The position numbers and the translations under genes were made by a program. Positions 52,070-61,242 of a stretch of DNA of 64,000 nt are shown here, piece after piece (the first letter of the stretch is position 1; every line of letters begins with the position of its first letter). The notes beneath the pieces were generated by a model. The model was not told where the DNA came from. It searched no databases and saw only the letters and a program-made list of their open reading frames with translations. Source of the DNA: Bacteroidia bacterium (GTDB taxonomy: Bacteria; Bacteroidota; Bacteroidia; Flavobacteriales; Flavobacteriaceae); contig JAUIAY010000009.1 of the NCBI GenBank assembly GCA_030425285.1, positions 1-64,000 on the forward strand, in the 5' to 3' direction.

Positions 52070-54988
52070 TTAATCTTCTATAGATTCATAAATTAACCGT
52101 TGAATATCGGTTCTAATATTTTCTTTTAATAACGTATTCGATCCTGCAACAGGATAAGTTCTATTAGCCAAAAACACATATACTATTTCTTCTTCAGGGT
52201 CTGCCCAAGCATAGGTTCCCGTAAATCCAGAATGCCCAAAACTTGTCATGGACAAACAGCCACATGTGGGACCTGACTCACCTAATTGTGGTTTATCAAA
52301 ACCAACTCCTCGTCTATTGTCCTCATCACAAAAGTAACAGGTATTAAACTTATCAAGTGTTTCAGGTTTGAAATAACGCTTGCCTCCATAATATCCTTTT
52401 TGCAAAAACAATTGCATAATTTTAGCAACATCATTGGCATTGCTGAAAATCCCTGCATGACCACCTACACCGCCTTGCATGGCAGCACCCATATCATGCA
52501 CATAACCTTTTACTTCTTGATATCTATAATAATCATCAACCTCTGAAGGAACAATTGACTTGTTACTAAACTTGTTGTACGGATTATAGGTTGTATAATT
52601 CGCTCCCAATGATTGATATAAATGTTCCTGAACCAATTCATCCATTGATTGGTCGTAATGTTTTTCAATAAATTTCTTTAGAATGTAATATGGCAAATCA
52701 CTATAACGATAACGAAGTCTACTTAATAAATCAGACTCCTTGATAATTTTTTGAATGGAATCCTGATAGTCTTTACGCATGTATAAATTATTTGCAACTT
52801 TCACACTAAAATCACCACTAAATTCATTTCGGTAGTATTTAGAATCCGGTTTTTTTGTAACCGAATCCAAAGTAGCATAGTAAAACGGAATCCAAGGTTT
52901 TAATCGCGCATAATGCGAAAGCATTTTTTTAATTGTCACATCCTTTTTGTTGGATTCTGCATATTCTGGTAATAATTGCGACAGCTTGGAGTCCAAGCTT
53001 ACAACTCCTTGATCTTCAAGCTCCATCATCAGCGGTAATGTTGCCAAAATTTTGGTCAATGAGGCAACATCATAAATATCGCTAAATTTAACAGGTTCCG
53101 AATCTTTATCATAGGTATGCTTTCCAAAGTTTTTATTATAAATAACCTTACCTTTTCTGGCAACCAACAACTGAATACCTGGTGTCATTTCCTTGTCAAC
53201 TGCGTATTGGGCTACAGAATCAAGTTTTGCCATTTTGCTAGAACTCATACCCACACGTTCTGGAACCGAGTAACCCAATAAAGACAATGAATTATAATCC
53301 ACACCATGTCCTTCGCTAAAAAACGTTCCTATAGAAATCGGCAACTTGCCTTTTGCTTCAACAGCTCCAAAAATTATTTGCGCTGATTTTTCTTGTGCCG
53401 TTTCACTATTTTGATAACTTACCACCAATCCTTCAATATTCTCAAAAGTAGCAATATCTAACAATGCATAGGGCTTTACAAACACATCTAAAATCACTGT
53501 ATTGTTCCTAGCTATTTCATAAAGCCAAACCAATTCTTGGTTGGTAAATTTATAATCCTTCCAAGGATGGTCATTTGAACGGTGAAAACCAACAACCACA
53601 GTATTGTATGACTTAAGTTTTTGAATTAATTCATCTAAATTATCCGCTTTTACCTCATGGACTTTTGTGTACTTTTTAAGCTCGCTAAAAAATACAGATC
53701 CAGAGTCATCACCTAACTGAACATAAGCTATTTGCTTATCTTTCAAATTCCTTACAGGCAACAGATTAGATTTGTTTTTCACTACGGTTATAGCATTTTC
53801 AAATGCTAATTCATTTAGAATATCATCTTTAGGTCTATTTAGGTCCTCTACTAAATTTTCAATCTCAATAGGTTTAAAATTATTAAGCCCAACTTTATAT
53901 TTAGCCTGAAGGATTTTTTTAACGGAGTACGACAGTCGCTCTTCAGTTATTACACCAGAATCGTAGGCCTCACGTATTTTAGCCATAGCTTTTGGCACGT
54001 TTTCAGATATGAGCATCACATCATTTCCTGCAAGAAAAGCCGCTAAATCGATATCGCCAGGCTCACTAAAATCAGCAACACCTTTCATCTCCAAAGCATC
54101 AGTATAAATCAATCCTTGAAAGCCCAGCGAATCCTTGAGAATATCAGTAACAATGTGCTTTGACAGCGACGAAGGCAAACCTGATTCTGATTCCAGAGCC
54201 GGAACATTCAAATGAGCTACCATAACACTAGACAGACCTTTATCAATCAATCTTTTATAGGGGTATAATTCAACTGAATCTATTCGCTTTTCATCAAAAC
54301 CTATGGTCGGCAATGTTTTATGGGAGTCACTATCTGTATCCCCATGACCAGGGAAATGTTTGGCATTTGCTAAAACACCAGCATCCTGCATACCTTTCAT
54401 AAAAGCCAAAGCTTTTTCGGTTACATTATCTCTGTCCTCCCCAAAAGAGCGGTTACCAATTATTGGGTTTTTAGGATTAGTATTGATATCAACGACAGGA
54501 GCAAAATTAAAATGTACACCTATACGCTTACAATGTTCGCCAACTTGATAGCCAACCTGCTCAACAATTTTGTTGTCCTTTATCGCTCCAAGTGTCATGT
54601 TCCAAGGATAAGCAAAAGTAGAATCCAAACGCATGCTCAAACCCCATTCTGCATCCATACCAATCAGCAATGGTGTTTTTGCCAAATCCTGCAATCTATT
54701 GTTAAGCTTGGCTTGGGCAACTGGACCTCCTGTTGAATAAATAATTCCACCAATATGTTGGTTCATTATCAACTGACTCACGAGGTTTTCGTGCATTAAA
54801 CCCTGATTGGAAAAAGCCCTAACCATAAAAAGTTGACCAATTTTTTGGTCAATACTCAAACTATTATAAACACTGTCTACCCATTTTTCCTGAAGCTTTG
54901 GATTGGAAGACACTAGTGGGTTTTTATTTTGAGAAAATGTGGTATTATATACTAAAAAACATATCGCTAGAAACGTGAGTCTACGCAT
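52070..54988 (-). CDS. GH3 beta-N-acetylglucosaminidase (NagZ-like) fused to serine beta-lactamase-type hydrolase
   Basis: This 972-residue secreted protein has a signal peptide (cleavage near TFSQ, residue 20). Residues about 40-370 are a GH3 TIM-barrel with the NagZ signature KHFPGHGDTDSDSH (210-223; His/Asp dyad) and the nucleophile D297 in TDALEM. A GH3 C-like domain (about 395-560) follows. Residues about 585-972 form a class C beta-lactamase/esterase domain: SLTK (S643, K646), a YSD-like motif in YRYSDLPYY, and HSGFTG near the end. It probably removes GlcNAc from muropeptides and hydrolyses an attached peptide or ester in the periplasm. Function of the second domain is inferred from fold only. 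Confidence 0.87.
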   Translation of the reverse strand: MRRLTFLAICFLVYNTTFSQNKNPLVSSNPKLQEKWVDSVYNSLSIDQKIGQLFMVRAFSNQGLMHENLVSQLIMNQHIGGIIYSTGGPVAQAKLNNRLQDLAKTPLLIGMDAEWGLSMRLDSTFAYPWNMTLGAIKDNKIVEQVGYQVGEHCKRIGVHFNFAPVVDINTNPKNPIIGNRSFGEDRDNVTEKALAFMKGMQDAGVLANAKHFPGHGDTDSDSHKTLPTIGFDEKRIDSVELYPYKRLIDKGLSSVMVAHLNVPALESESGLPSSLSKHIVTDILKDSLGFQGLIYTDALEMKGVADFSEPGDIDLAAFLAGNDVMLISENVPKAMAKIREAYDSGVITEERLSYSVKKILQAKYKVGLNNFKPIEIENLVEDLNRPKDDILNELAFENAITVVKNKSNLLPVRNLKDKQIAYVQLGDDSGSVFFSELKKYTKVHEVKADNLDELIQKLKSYNTVVVGFHRSNDHPWKDYKFTNQELVWLYEIARNNTVILDVFVKPYALLDIATFENIEGLVVSYQNSETAQEKSAQIIFGAVEAKGKLPISIGTFFSEGHGVDYNSLSLLGYSVPERVGMSSSKMAKLDSVAQYAVDKEMTPGIQLLVARKGKVIYNKNFGKHTYDKDSEPVKFSDIYDVASLTKILATLPLMMELEDQGVVSLDSKLSQLLPEYAESNKKDVTIKKMLSHYARLKPWIPFYYATLDSVTKKPDSKYYRNEFSGDFSVKVANNLYMRKDYQDSIQKIIKESDLLSRLRYRYSDLPYYILKKFIEKHYDQSMDELVQEHLYQSLGANYTTYNPYNKFSNKSIVPSEVDDYYRYQEVKGYVHDMGAAMQGGVGGHAGIFSNANDVAKIMQLFLQKGYYGGKRYFKPETLDKFNTCYFCDEDNRRGVGFDKPQLGESGPTCGCLSMTSFGHSGFTGTYAWADPEEEIVYVFLANRTYPVAGSNTLLKENIRTDIQRLIYESIED

Positions 54989-55143
54989 AAAATCAAGGGC
55001 TTTTTACGAGATTATCAATAACGATACCAAAATAAAGTATTTTACAAAGAGTAAACTAAATTTTATGATAGATTTATAAAGAAGATAATCAACAATTACT
55101 TGCCGATTTGAAATTTGAGAAAACAATACTCGCAAAGCATGAT

Positions 55144-55629
55144 TTACTTAATAAAACGTGCATGCCAACTTTCACTAGCTGGGACTTCCCAATGCTCATT
55201 GAATTCAGCTATGTTACTTATCAAATTATTAAAAACAATGGTGTTTTTTGAAACAGCTTTGTCTTTAGCCATTTTTCTAAAATCGGTTAGGGACTTGTAG
55301 GCAATAAATTCTCCCTGCTTATAAGAAACGTTCATTTTATCCATTAAATCCACATTATAATACTTTTCCAACTGCTGAATAAAATGCACAGAAGCATCGA
55401 TAGAGCAACCAGTAGCTTTGTTTAAGTTTTGATTTAATCCAATAACTATAAAACGTTTATATTTAATTAAGTAACCAGATTGCAAATCACTGCCATGCGC
55501 TGTCCAATTCTCAATAAAAATATTCAACCTTTCTTCTATTTCAGCAATTTCACTTTCGGTAAAAGACCGATTAGCTTGGTAAATCCAAACACGCGACTCT
55601 TCGGGTAAACTTTTAAAATCTACTAACAT
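55144..55629 (-). CDS. Conserved protein of unknown function
   Basis: This 161-residue soluble protein has an Arg/Trp-rich opening (SLPEESRVWIYQANRSFTESE), a central hydrophobic strand pair (YLIKYKRFIVIGLNQ) and the motif GCSIDASVHFIQQLEKYYNV (about 93-112). Related flavobacterial proteins are, as I recall, sometimes labelled ABC transporter ATPase; no Walker A or B motif is present, so that name is not supported. There is no signal peptide or membrane helix. Its start overlaps the stop of the small membrane protein gene at 55629 by one base, so it belongs to the long minus-strand unit. The function is unknown. Confidence 0.75.
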   Translation of the reverse strand: MLVDFKSLPEESRVWIYQANRSFTESEIAEIEERLNIFIENWTAHGSDLQSGYLIKYKRFIVIGLNQNLNKATGCSIDASVHFIQQLEKYYNVDLMDKMNVSYKQGEFIAYKSLTDFRKMAKDKAVSKNTIVFNNLISNIAEFNEHWEVPASESWHARFIK

Positions 55630-55835
55630 TATTTCTTTTCTTCAACAACTTTATACCTAAACATCCAAGACATCAAAAGAGAAAAAATAATTCCTTGAAA
55701 AACATATCTCCCATATTGCAATTCCTCTCCACTATAATAGTCCCAAAGCCCTAAAGCAACCGCTAGCGCAACTGCTTGAATAACGCCAACGATTATTCTA
55801 ATCTTCAAGGGTATTTTTTCTCGTTTAAGAACCAT
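55629..55835 (-). CDS. Small two-helix membrane protein (tandem copy 2)
   Basis: This 68-residue protein has two predicted helices (about 12-29 and 44-59) separated by a charged turn. It is a paralogue of the protein encoded just upstream at 55825: both follow KxxLPLKxRII or KIPLKIRII, then GxxQ, and end with a WxFRYxV-type basic helix end. The two genes overlap by 11 nt. The function is unknown; the size and tandem layout suggest a small membrane complex or accessory subunit. Confidence 0.7.
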   Translation of the reverse strand: MVLKREKIPLKIRIIVGVIQAVALAVALGLWDYYSGEELQYGRYVFQGIIFSLLMSWMFRYKVVEEKK

Positions 55836-56034
55836 TGTTACTTTTCTTTTTTACTCTATATCTAAACGCCAAAGCCATAAAAAACCCAAAAAATGAGCCA
55901 TGGAAAAGAAATCGCCAAATTGAAAAACTATCACCATCAAAATAGTAAAACGCTTCCATTCCAATAGCAAATATCAACCCTTGCACCAAACCTGTGATTA
56001 TTCGGGTTTTTAATGGCAATTTTTCCTTTTCCAT
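55825..56034 (-). CDS. Small two-helix membrane protein (tandem copy 1)
   Basis: This 69-residue protein has two predicted helices (about 10-27 and 40-57). It shares the layout KLPLKTRIITGLVQG and ALAFRYRVKKK with the protein encoded at 55629. Its gene begins one base after the Fe-S protein gene at 56035 ends, so it is likely co-transcribed with the Hdr-like genes. No known domain. A duplication followed by divergence explains the pair. Confidence 0.7.
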   Translation of the reverse strand: MEKEKLPLKTRIITGLVQGLIFAIGMEAFYYFDGDSFSIWRFLFHGSFFGFFMALAFRYRVKKKSNNGS

Positions 56035-56823
56035 TTAATCTTCAGCGTCAGCAATCAGTTCGGCAATATCCATCACCTGAATATTATCCTCTTTCTCTTT
56101 GGCTTTAACACCATCAGTCATCATAGTGTTACAAAATGGGCAAGCCGTAATAATGACCTCTGGGTTGGTTTCTAGGGCATCTTCGGTTCTTAAAACATTT
56201 ATGTCTTTATCGCCTTTTTCAGGTTCTTTAAACATTTGCGCACCTCCTGCTCCACAACACAACGATGTGCGCTGGCTACGCTTCATTTCTTTAAAATTTA
56301 CGCCTAAAGTTTCTATCAGGGCTCTTGGCGCTTCAAAAACGTCGTTTGCACGGCCCAAATAACATGGGTCATGGAACGTAACATTTTTTCCTTTAAATTC
56401 TGATTCTTTAACTTTTATTCTTCCTTCGGAAATTAATTGTTTCAAGAATTGTGTATGATGGTAAACTTCATAATTTCCGCCTAATCCAGGATATTCATTC
56501 TTTAAGGTATTAAAATCATGCGGATCTGTAGTAATGATCTTTTTTACTTGATACATATTCATGACTTCAATATTGGTCATGGCTTGCATCTGAAATAAAA
56601 ACTCATTTCCTGCACGTTTAGCAGCATCTCCAGAATCGGATTCTTCTATTCCTAAAACGGCAAAATCAACATTGGCTTTGTTAAGCAGTTTCACAAATGC
56701 TTTAGTAATCTTTTTTGCCCTATCATCAAAAGCTCCAGCAGAACCCACCCAAAACAAATAATCTGGTTGTCTGCCTTCCGCCATTGCTTCCTGCATTGTT
56801 GGTACTTTAAGTTGCTCGCTCAT
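56035..56823 (-). CDS. CCG-domain Fe-S/heterodisulfide reductase-like protein
   Basis: This 262-residue protein carries two cysteine-rich CCG-type domains seen in HdrB, GlcF and LldE. The later half has FHDPCYLGRANDVFEAPR (about 150-167) and TSLCCGAGGAQMFKEPEKGD (about 186-205), then ITACPFCNTMM. The opening half has the first domain, with its cysteine-containing segment degraded (IEESDSGDAAKRAGNEFLF). It should bind an unusual Fe-S cluster and exchange electrons with the membrane partner encoded at 57737. Substrate and direction are unknown. Confidence 0.85.
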   Translation of the reverse strand: MSEQLKVPTMQEAMAEGRQPDYLFWVGSAGAFDDRAKKITKAFVKLLNKANVDFAVLGIEESDSGDAAKRAGNEFLFQMQAMTNIEVMNMYQVKKIITTDPHDFNTLKNEYPGLGGNYEVYHHTQFLKQLISEGRIKVKESEFKGKNVTFHDPCYLGRANDVFEAPRALIETLGVNFKEMKRSQRTSLCCGAGGAQMFKEPEKGDKDINVLRTEDALETNPEVIITACPFCNTMMTDGVKAKEKEDNIQVMDIAELIADAED

Positions 56824-56863
56824 AGAAATGCCTTTTTATTATCACATCAAAGTGATGCGTTTA

Positions 56864-57310
56864 TTAATCATGTTGACCATCGTCAAAAACCTGAATGGTC
56901 ACTTTTTTATCCACTAAATCAGTAAATTTCCCTTTATAACGGGTTGCCTTTACTAAATGATTATCAATCCAATGGTAATTGCCTCCACGTGGTTTCCCCA
57001 TTAACAAGCTATGAAACTTAAACCCATGCTTGTTTAACCAATTTTCGGTTACTTCGCGATGATCTTCAGTACGCGATGTAAAAAAACAAATTAAATGTCC
57101 TTCGTCATACCATTTATTACAGGTAGCCAAAGCATCAGGATAAGGCGCACAGGTTGCCATGCGTTCCGGTTCCTCATTCGGGACATCTTCTGTAATGGTA
57201 CCATCAATATCTATTAAATAATTTTTGACTCCTTTTGGTAAAATTGGGCTTACTTTCTCACCTGCTTCAACTTTTTCATGCAATAATTTGTCTGCGTCTT
57301 CTCTTTTCAT
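56864..57310 (-). CDS. HAD-like hydrolase family protein
   Basis: This 148-residue protein has HAD motif I in YLIDIDGTITED (about 32-43, two Asp) and motif II in FFTSRTEDH (Thr/Ser). GKPRGGNYHWIDNH (about 104-117) probably stands for motifs III/IV. It lacks a visible cap domain and resembles short flavobacterial proteins that databases sometimes call phosphoheptose isomerase; no SIS isomerase domain is present, so a phosphatase role is the better guess. It sits inside the Hdr-like gene cluster on the same strand. The substrate is unknown. Confidence 0.75.
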   Translation of the reverse strand: MKREDADKLLHEKVEAGEKVSPILPKGVKNYLIDIDGTITEDVPNEEPERMATCAPYPDALATCNKWYDEGHLICFFTSRTEDHREVTENWLNKHGFKFHSLLMGKPRGGNYHWIDNHLVKATRYKGKFTDLVDKKVTIQVFDDGQHD

Positions 57311-57325
57311 AAAATGTTAAGTTCT

Positions 57326-57703
57326 CTATCGTTTTTGGTTTTTATTATCTTCGGTTTCGTTTGTTATTGCTGCGAAATCTTCTTTAGAAATTCTAATTAT
57401 TATAGCCAATTTCTTGGTTCCGTTTACCAAAACATTCTCCGGTAAATAGCGTTCGTCATGCGCCCGTAACAAAGCTCCATAACCTATTTTACTTATTTGT
57501 GCATCTGAACAATAGTCACAAAAAACCTTTATTAATTTGATGTCTTTGGCTTCTCTGTTCTTATATTCAATTTCAGTGTAAACCTTTATCTGCAAGGAGT
57601 CTTTAGCATACCCTTGAGAGAATCCCATTGAACTCCCCAAACAAAATATTAGTATAAATATGCTTAATCTCAAAAACTCGTTATTTATCCAATTTCTCTC
57701 CAA
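57326..57703 (-). CDS. Small secreted or membrane-anchored protein, uncharacterised
   Basis: This 125-residue protein has a hydrophobic segment at about 12-30 (LSIFILIFCLGSSMGFS) that fits a signal peptide or anchor. The rest is a charged mixture with FCDYCSDAQISKIGYGALLR (about 66-85), whose CDYC pair could bind a metal or form a disulfide. I do not recognise it. It lies between the HAD-like gene and the Fe-S membrane protein gene with gaps of 15 and 33 bases, so it is probably co-expressed. Confidence 0.65.
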   Translation of the reverse strand: MERNWINNEFLRLSIFILIFCLGSSMGFSQGYAKDSLQIKVYTEIEYKNREAKDIKLIKVFCDYCSDAQISKIGYGALLRAHDERYLPENVLVNGTKKLAIIIRISKEDFAAITNETEDNKNQKR

Positions 57704-57736
57704 AATTCAACAAACTCATTCATATCCCTATAGACT

Positions 57737-59044
57737 CTACTCATTCTTCCAGTTTAATCGGTCCATTTGGTTATAAGGCCAAGGCGCACCATTATTTTCT
57801 ATATTGGTCATCATATTATTCAACTCAACAGGTGCAGCACTTTGCTCCATAACCAGATAGCGACGCATATCCATGATAATAGACAATGGGTCAATACTCA
57901 CCGGACAAGCCTCAACACAAGCGTTACAAGAAGTACAAGCCCAAAGCTCTTCTCTTGTTATATAATCATCCAGCAGTTGTTTGCCATCTTCTTTAAATTC
58001 ACCATTATTGGCATCGATATTTTTACCGACTTCTTCGAGTCTATCACGTGTATCCATCATGATTTTTCGTGGTGACAATTTTTTGCCTGTTAAATTAGCT
58101 GGACATTCACTGGTACAACGGCCACATTCAGTACAGGTATAAGCATTTAATAATTGAACCCAATTTAAATCTTGCACGTCACTAGCACCAAATTTAGCTG
58201 GGACTGCATTTTCTGCTCCTTCTGGAGGTGCCGCAAAGGGGTCGACATTAGGATCCATCATCATTTTAACTTCTTTGGTAACAGATTCTAAGTTGCTAAA
58301 CTGACCTTTAGGCTTGACACTACCATAATACGTATTTGGAAATGCCAACAATATATGCAAGTGCTTGGAATAGTATAGATAGTTTAAGAACACCAAAATC
58401 CCTAAAATATGCAACCACCAAGCAGAACGCTCAATAATATGTAAGGTTGTTTCAGGCAAACTACTGAACCAAGGCGCTATAAATTGACTAATTACATTAC
58501 CTGAATCCATATTTTGGAATGGGATATCTGTAGCATTCATAACCAAAAACAAGGTCATTAATACCATTTCAAAATACAAGATATAATTGGCATCGTTTTT
58601 AGGCCAAGCTGTCATTTCAGATTTCCAAAAACGCTTAATTTTAATGATGTTTCGTCGAATCCAAAAAACAATAACTGATACCAAAACCAAAACAGCTAAT
58701 ATTTCAAAAGAACCTATTAAAACACCATAAAGACTGCCTATTGAAGAAAAAATTCGATGCGTTCCAAATAACCCATCAATGATGATTTCCAATACTTCAA
58801 TATTGATAATTATAAACCCAACATAAACAATAACATGCAAGAAGCCTGCAATAGGTCTTTTGACCATTTTACTTTGCCCTAAAGCAATCATGGCCATATT
58901 CCGCCAACGCTCCGACTTTTTATCGCTAACATCAACATCCTGACCCAATTTTATATTACGCATAAGCTTTTTGACATTCTTTGCAAAAAAACCTACACCT
59001 GCAATCAAGGCTAGGGCAAATAATATATTTGGAATAAAACTCAT
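57737..59044 (-). CDS. Membrane Fe-S oxidoreductase (HdrDE/GlcF-type electron-transfer subunit)
   Basis: This 435-residue protein has about six predicted helices in the first 240 residues (a cytochrome-b-like or NarI-like membrane part with several His). The cytoplasmic part then carries two 4Fe-4S motifs: CTECGRCTSECP (about 295-306) and CTSCNACVEACP (about 369-380), each with the trailing Pro of bacterial ferredoxins. With the CCG protein encoded at 56035 it probably forms a quinone-linked electron-transfer complex. Such pairs are widespread in Bacteroidetes with unknown physiological donor. It is followed by the MCE gene 12 bases upstream on the same strand. Confidence 0.85.
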   Translation of the reverse strand: MSFIPNILFALALIAGVGFFAKNVKKLMRNIKLGQDVDVSDKKSERWRNMAMIALGQSKMVKRPIAGFLHVIVYVGFIIINIEVLEIIIDGLFGTHRIFSSIGSLYGVLIGSFEILAVLVLVSVIVFWIRRNIIKIKRFWKSEMTAWPKNDANYILYFEMVLMTLFLVMNATDIPFQNMDSGNVISQFIAPWFSSLPETTLHIIERSAWWLHILGILVFLNYLYYSKHLHILLAFPNTYYGSVKPKGQFSNLESVTKEVKMMMDPNVDPFAAPPEGAENAVPAKFGASDVQDLNWVQLLNAYTCTECGRCTSECPANLTGKKLSPRKIMMDTRDRLEEVGKNIDANNGEFKEDGKQLLDDYITREELWACTSCNACVEACPVSIDPLSIIMDMRRYLVMEQSAAPVELNNMMTNIENNGAPWPYNQMDRLNWKNE

Positions 59045-59056
59045 ATTGGTAATTTG

Positions 59057-59986
59057 TTAGTTTTCGGTCTCTTCGTAAGGAATTTCCTTTTTGGATAGTA
59101 TTCTAAAATAGCGTTTTGGGTGTAATTTTATATCACGCAATAATTCTTCCAGTTCCTTGGTTGCTCCTTCAAGATTATTGTACAGTTCATCGTCTTTCAA
59201 TAATTTACCCACAGTTCCTTCTCCTTCATCCAAATCAGAAAGTAAGGTATTGAAATTTAGAAGGGCTGCATCCAAATCGTTAATGGTTTTTGACAATTCG
59301 GCTTTCTTTAAATCATTTGAAAGGCTTGCCAAATCCTTGCTAATAGAATCAAAATTACTGATTACCGACGATAAATTTTTCTCATTTTTCGCAACAAGTG
59401 AATTGAGCGAATTAGACAGGCTTCTAAAAGATGTAATGGTTGTATTTAACTCGGCAATAGCATTCTTTAGCCCTTTATCTGAATTATCATCTACCAAAGC
59501 ATTTAATCCAATAAGCAAGGTGTCAGCCGATTTTAAAGTGGTATCCAAACCATTACTCAAATCGGAAAAATTCCCAGCTAAACCATCCAACAGACCTTTT
59601 TCAACTTCCGATTGAATAACGTCTCCATCTTGTGCAAACTGATTATCTTCAGCAGGAATAATGGCCATGGCATTACCTCCCATCAATCCCATTTCATATA
59701 AGCGTATTTTACTATTCTTGGAAAACTTCAAACCCTTATCAACTGTAAAGGCTACACGAGTTTTTCCAGTTTCGAAATCGTATTTAATATTTTTTATTTT
59801 CCCTACATTATTCCCTTTAATGGTCACAGGAGACGATTCGGTAAGAGCATTATACTCAAATACCGTGAAATAGGTGTTTGATGCGTCTAGTAGGTTTCTT
59901 CCTTTTAAATAGTTTATTCCAAAAATCAAGAAAGCAATTCCCAGAATGACTAGTATGGCAGTTTTAACTTCTTTAGATATTTTCAA
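59057..59986 (-). CDS. MlaD/MCE family lipid-transport protein
   Basis: This 309-residue protein has one N-terminal helix (about 9-25) and an MCE domain (about 38-112: YFTVFEYNALTESSPVTIKG, GKIKNIKYD, MGLMGGNAMAIIPAE). A long helical tail (about 140-260) could form the tunnel of an MlaD/PqiB-like hexamer that moves phospholipids between inner and outer membranes. The usual Mla ABC transporter genes (mlaE, mlaF) are not beside it. It lies between an amidase gene and the Fe-S cluster, in the same strand order seen in other flavobacteria as far as I recall. Confidence 0.85.
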   Translation of the reverse strand: MKISKEVKTAILVILGIAFLIFGINYLKGRNLLDASNTYFTVFEYNALTESSPVTIKGNNVGKIKNIKYDFETGKTRVAFTVDKGLKFSKNSKIRLYEMGLMGGNAMAIIPAEDNQFAQDGDVIQSEVEKGLLDGLAGNFSDLSNGLDTTLKSADTLLIGLNALVDDNSDKGLKNAIAELNTTITSFRSLSNSLNSLVAKNEKNLSSVISNFDSISKDLASLSNDLKKAELSKTINDLDAALLNFNTLLSDLDEGEGTVGKLLKDDELYNNLEGATKELEELLRDIKLHPKRYFRILSKKEIPYEETEN

Positions 59987-60042
59987 AAGTCAGGTTATTT
60001 GGTTATATAACAAAATTAAAGATAAATTTATAAAGAATGGCT

Positions 60043-61161
60043 CTAATTAGCCGATGAATTTAAGACATCGGAAACCGAAACCTGATGACCATTTTTAAAG
60101 GCTACTACAAAACAGGAACTATAACCTTTTTGCTTGGCTGTTGTTTGAAGGCGCTTTACTTCATTGTAATCCGAAGTATTTCCGTAATAATACTTGTAAA
60201 GGCCATCAAAATCGTCCCTTGAAATAGCATCCAAGCCATTAAAGTTATACGATTTAGGCTCCAACTTCCTAGAACTGGCTGCAATCTGAACTTTAAAAAC
60301 GATACCTTCATAAATCTGTTTGGGTTCTTCAGTTGAAACGTTAGAGCTTTCTTCGTTGTAGGGAATGATATTGTCACCAACATTTAAATCCAAACCATGT
60401 TTATAATCTAATATAGCATCTTTGATGGCTGTAGCCATTTGATTTTGTCCTTTACCGGAATTTAAATAGCTCCCTTCAGGCTTATAAGTCAAAAAACCTG
60501 TTTCTATCAAAACACTGGGCATGTATGTATTATGCAAAACCCAAAAACCAGCTTGTTTTACACCTCTACTCTTTCTGTTAAGTTTACCCTTGAAGTTATT
60601 CTCAACTAGGTTTGCCAACAAAATACTTTGGTCCAAATATTCTTCTTGCATAAGGGTCAAGCCAATCAATGATTCTGGTGAATTGGGATCAAAACCTTCA
60701 TAATGCTTCTCGTAATCCTCTTCTAAAAATATTACCTCGTTTTCCTTTTTGGCAACATTAAAGTTCCTTTCATTGGCATGCAGACCCAAAACAAAAGTTT
60801 CGGTACCATGAGCATTATTGGTAAACGAATTACAGTGAACAGAAACAAACAAGTCCGCATCGGCTTTATTGGCTATGGCTGCACGTTCATGCAATTTTAA
60901 GAATACATCGTTTTTTCTGGTATAAATAACTTTAATATCCGGATTCTTCTCTAATTCCTTACCTACTTCCAAAACTATTTTCAGGGCAATGTCCTTTTCC
61001 TTGTAACCATTCCCCAAGTTTCCTGGGTCATGGCCACCATGCCCAGCATCCAAAACCACTACAAACTTATCGGTTTTGGTTTGAGCCATCAGGCTATTTG
61101 GTATTAATATCCATACTGAAATGGCAAGTATGTAGTATTGTAATTTCATGATACTGTTCAT
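60043..61161 (-). CDS. N-acetylmuramoyl-L-alanine amidase with C-terminal SPOR-like domain
   Basis: This 372-residue protein has an N-terminal hydrophobic signal (about 5-26, cleavage near MAQT). An Amidase_3 domain (about 32-260) shows LDAGHGGHDPGN (37-48), the Glu zinc ligand region and VSVHCNSF (about 105-112). The last ~85 residues (VFKVQIAAS onwards) resemble a SPOR domain that binds denuded glycan strands at the septum. It cuts the bond between muramic acid and stem peptide during cell separation. ATGs at 61161 and 61149 are both possible starts. It is divergent from lptD. Confidence 0.9.
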   Translation of the reverse strand: MNSIMKLQYYILAISVWILIPNSLMAQTKTDKFVVVLDAGHGGHDPGNLGNGYKEKDIALKIVLEVGKELEKNPDIKVIYTRKNDVFLKLHERAAIANKADADLFVSVHCNSFTNNAHGTETFVLGLHANERNFNVAKKENEVIFLEEDYEKHYEGFDPNSPESLIGLTLMQEEYLDQSILLANLVENNFKGKLNRKSRGVKQAGFWVLHNTYMPSVLIETGFLTYKPEGSYLNSGKGQNQMATAIKDAILDYKHGLDLNVGDNIIPYNEESSNVSTEEPKQIYEGIVFKVQIAASSRKLEPKSYNFNGLDAISRDDFDGLYKYYYGNTSDYNEVKRLQTTAKQKGYSSCFVVAFKNGHQVSVSDVLNSSAN

Positions 61162-61242
61162 AGTAAGTATAACAACTTTTAAGCAGGTTTATTTTAATTT
61201 TCGAATTTTAAGGTATATTAAATTAATCACAAAAAATATATG

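Noticed and set aside
55144-55629. Label ABC transporter ATPase for the 161-residue protein
   Set aside because: No Walker A, Walker B or ABC signature is present.
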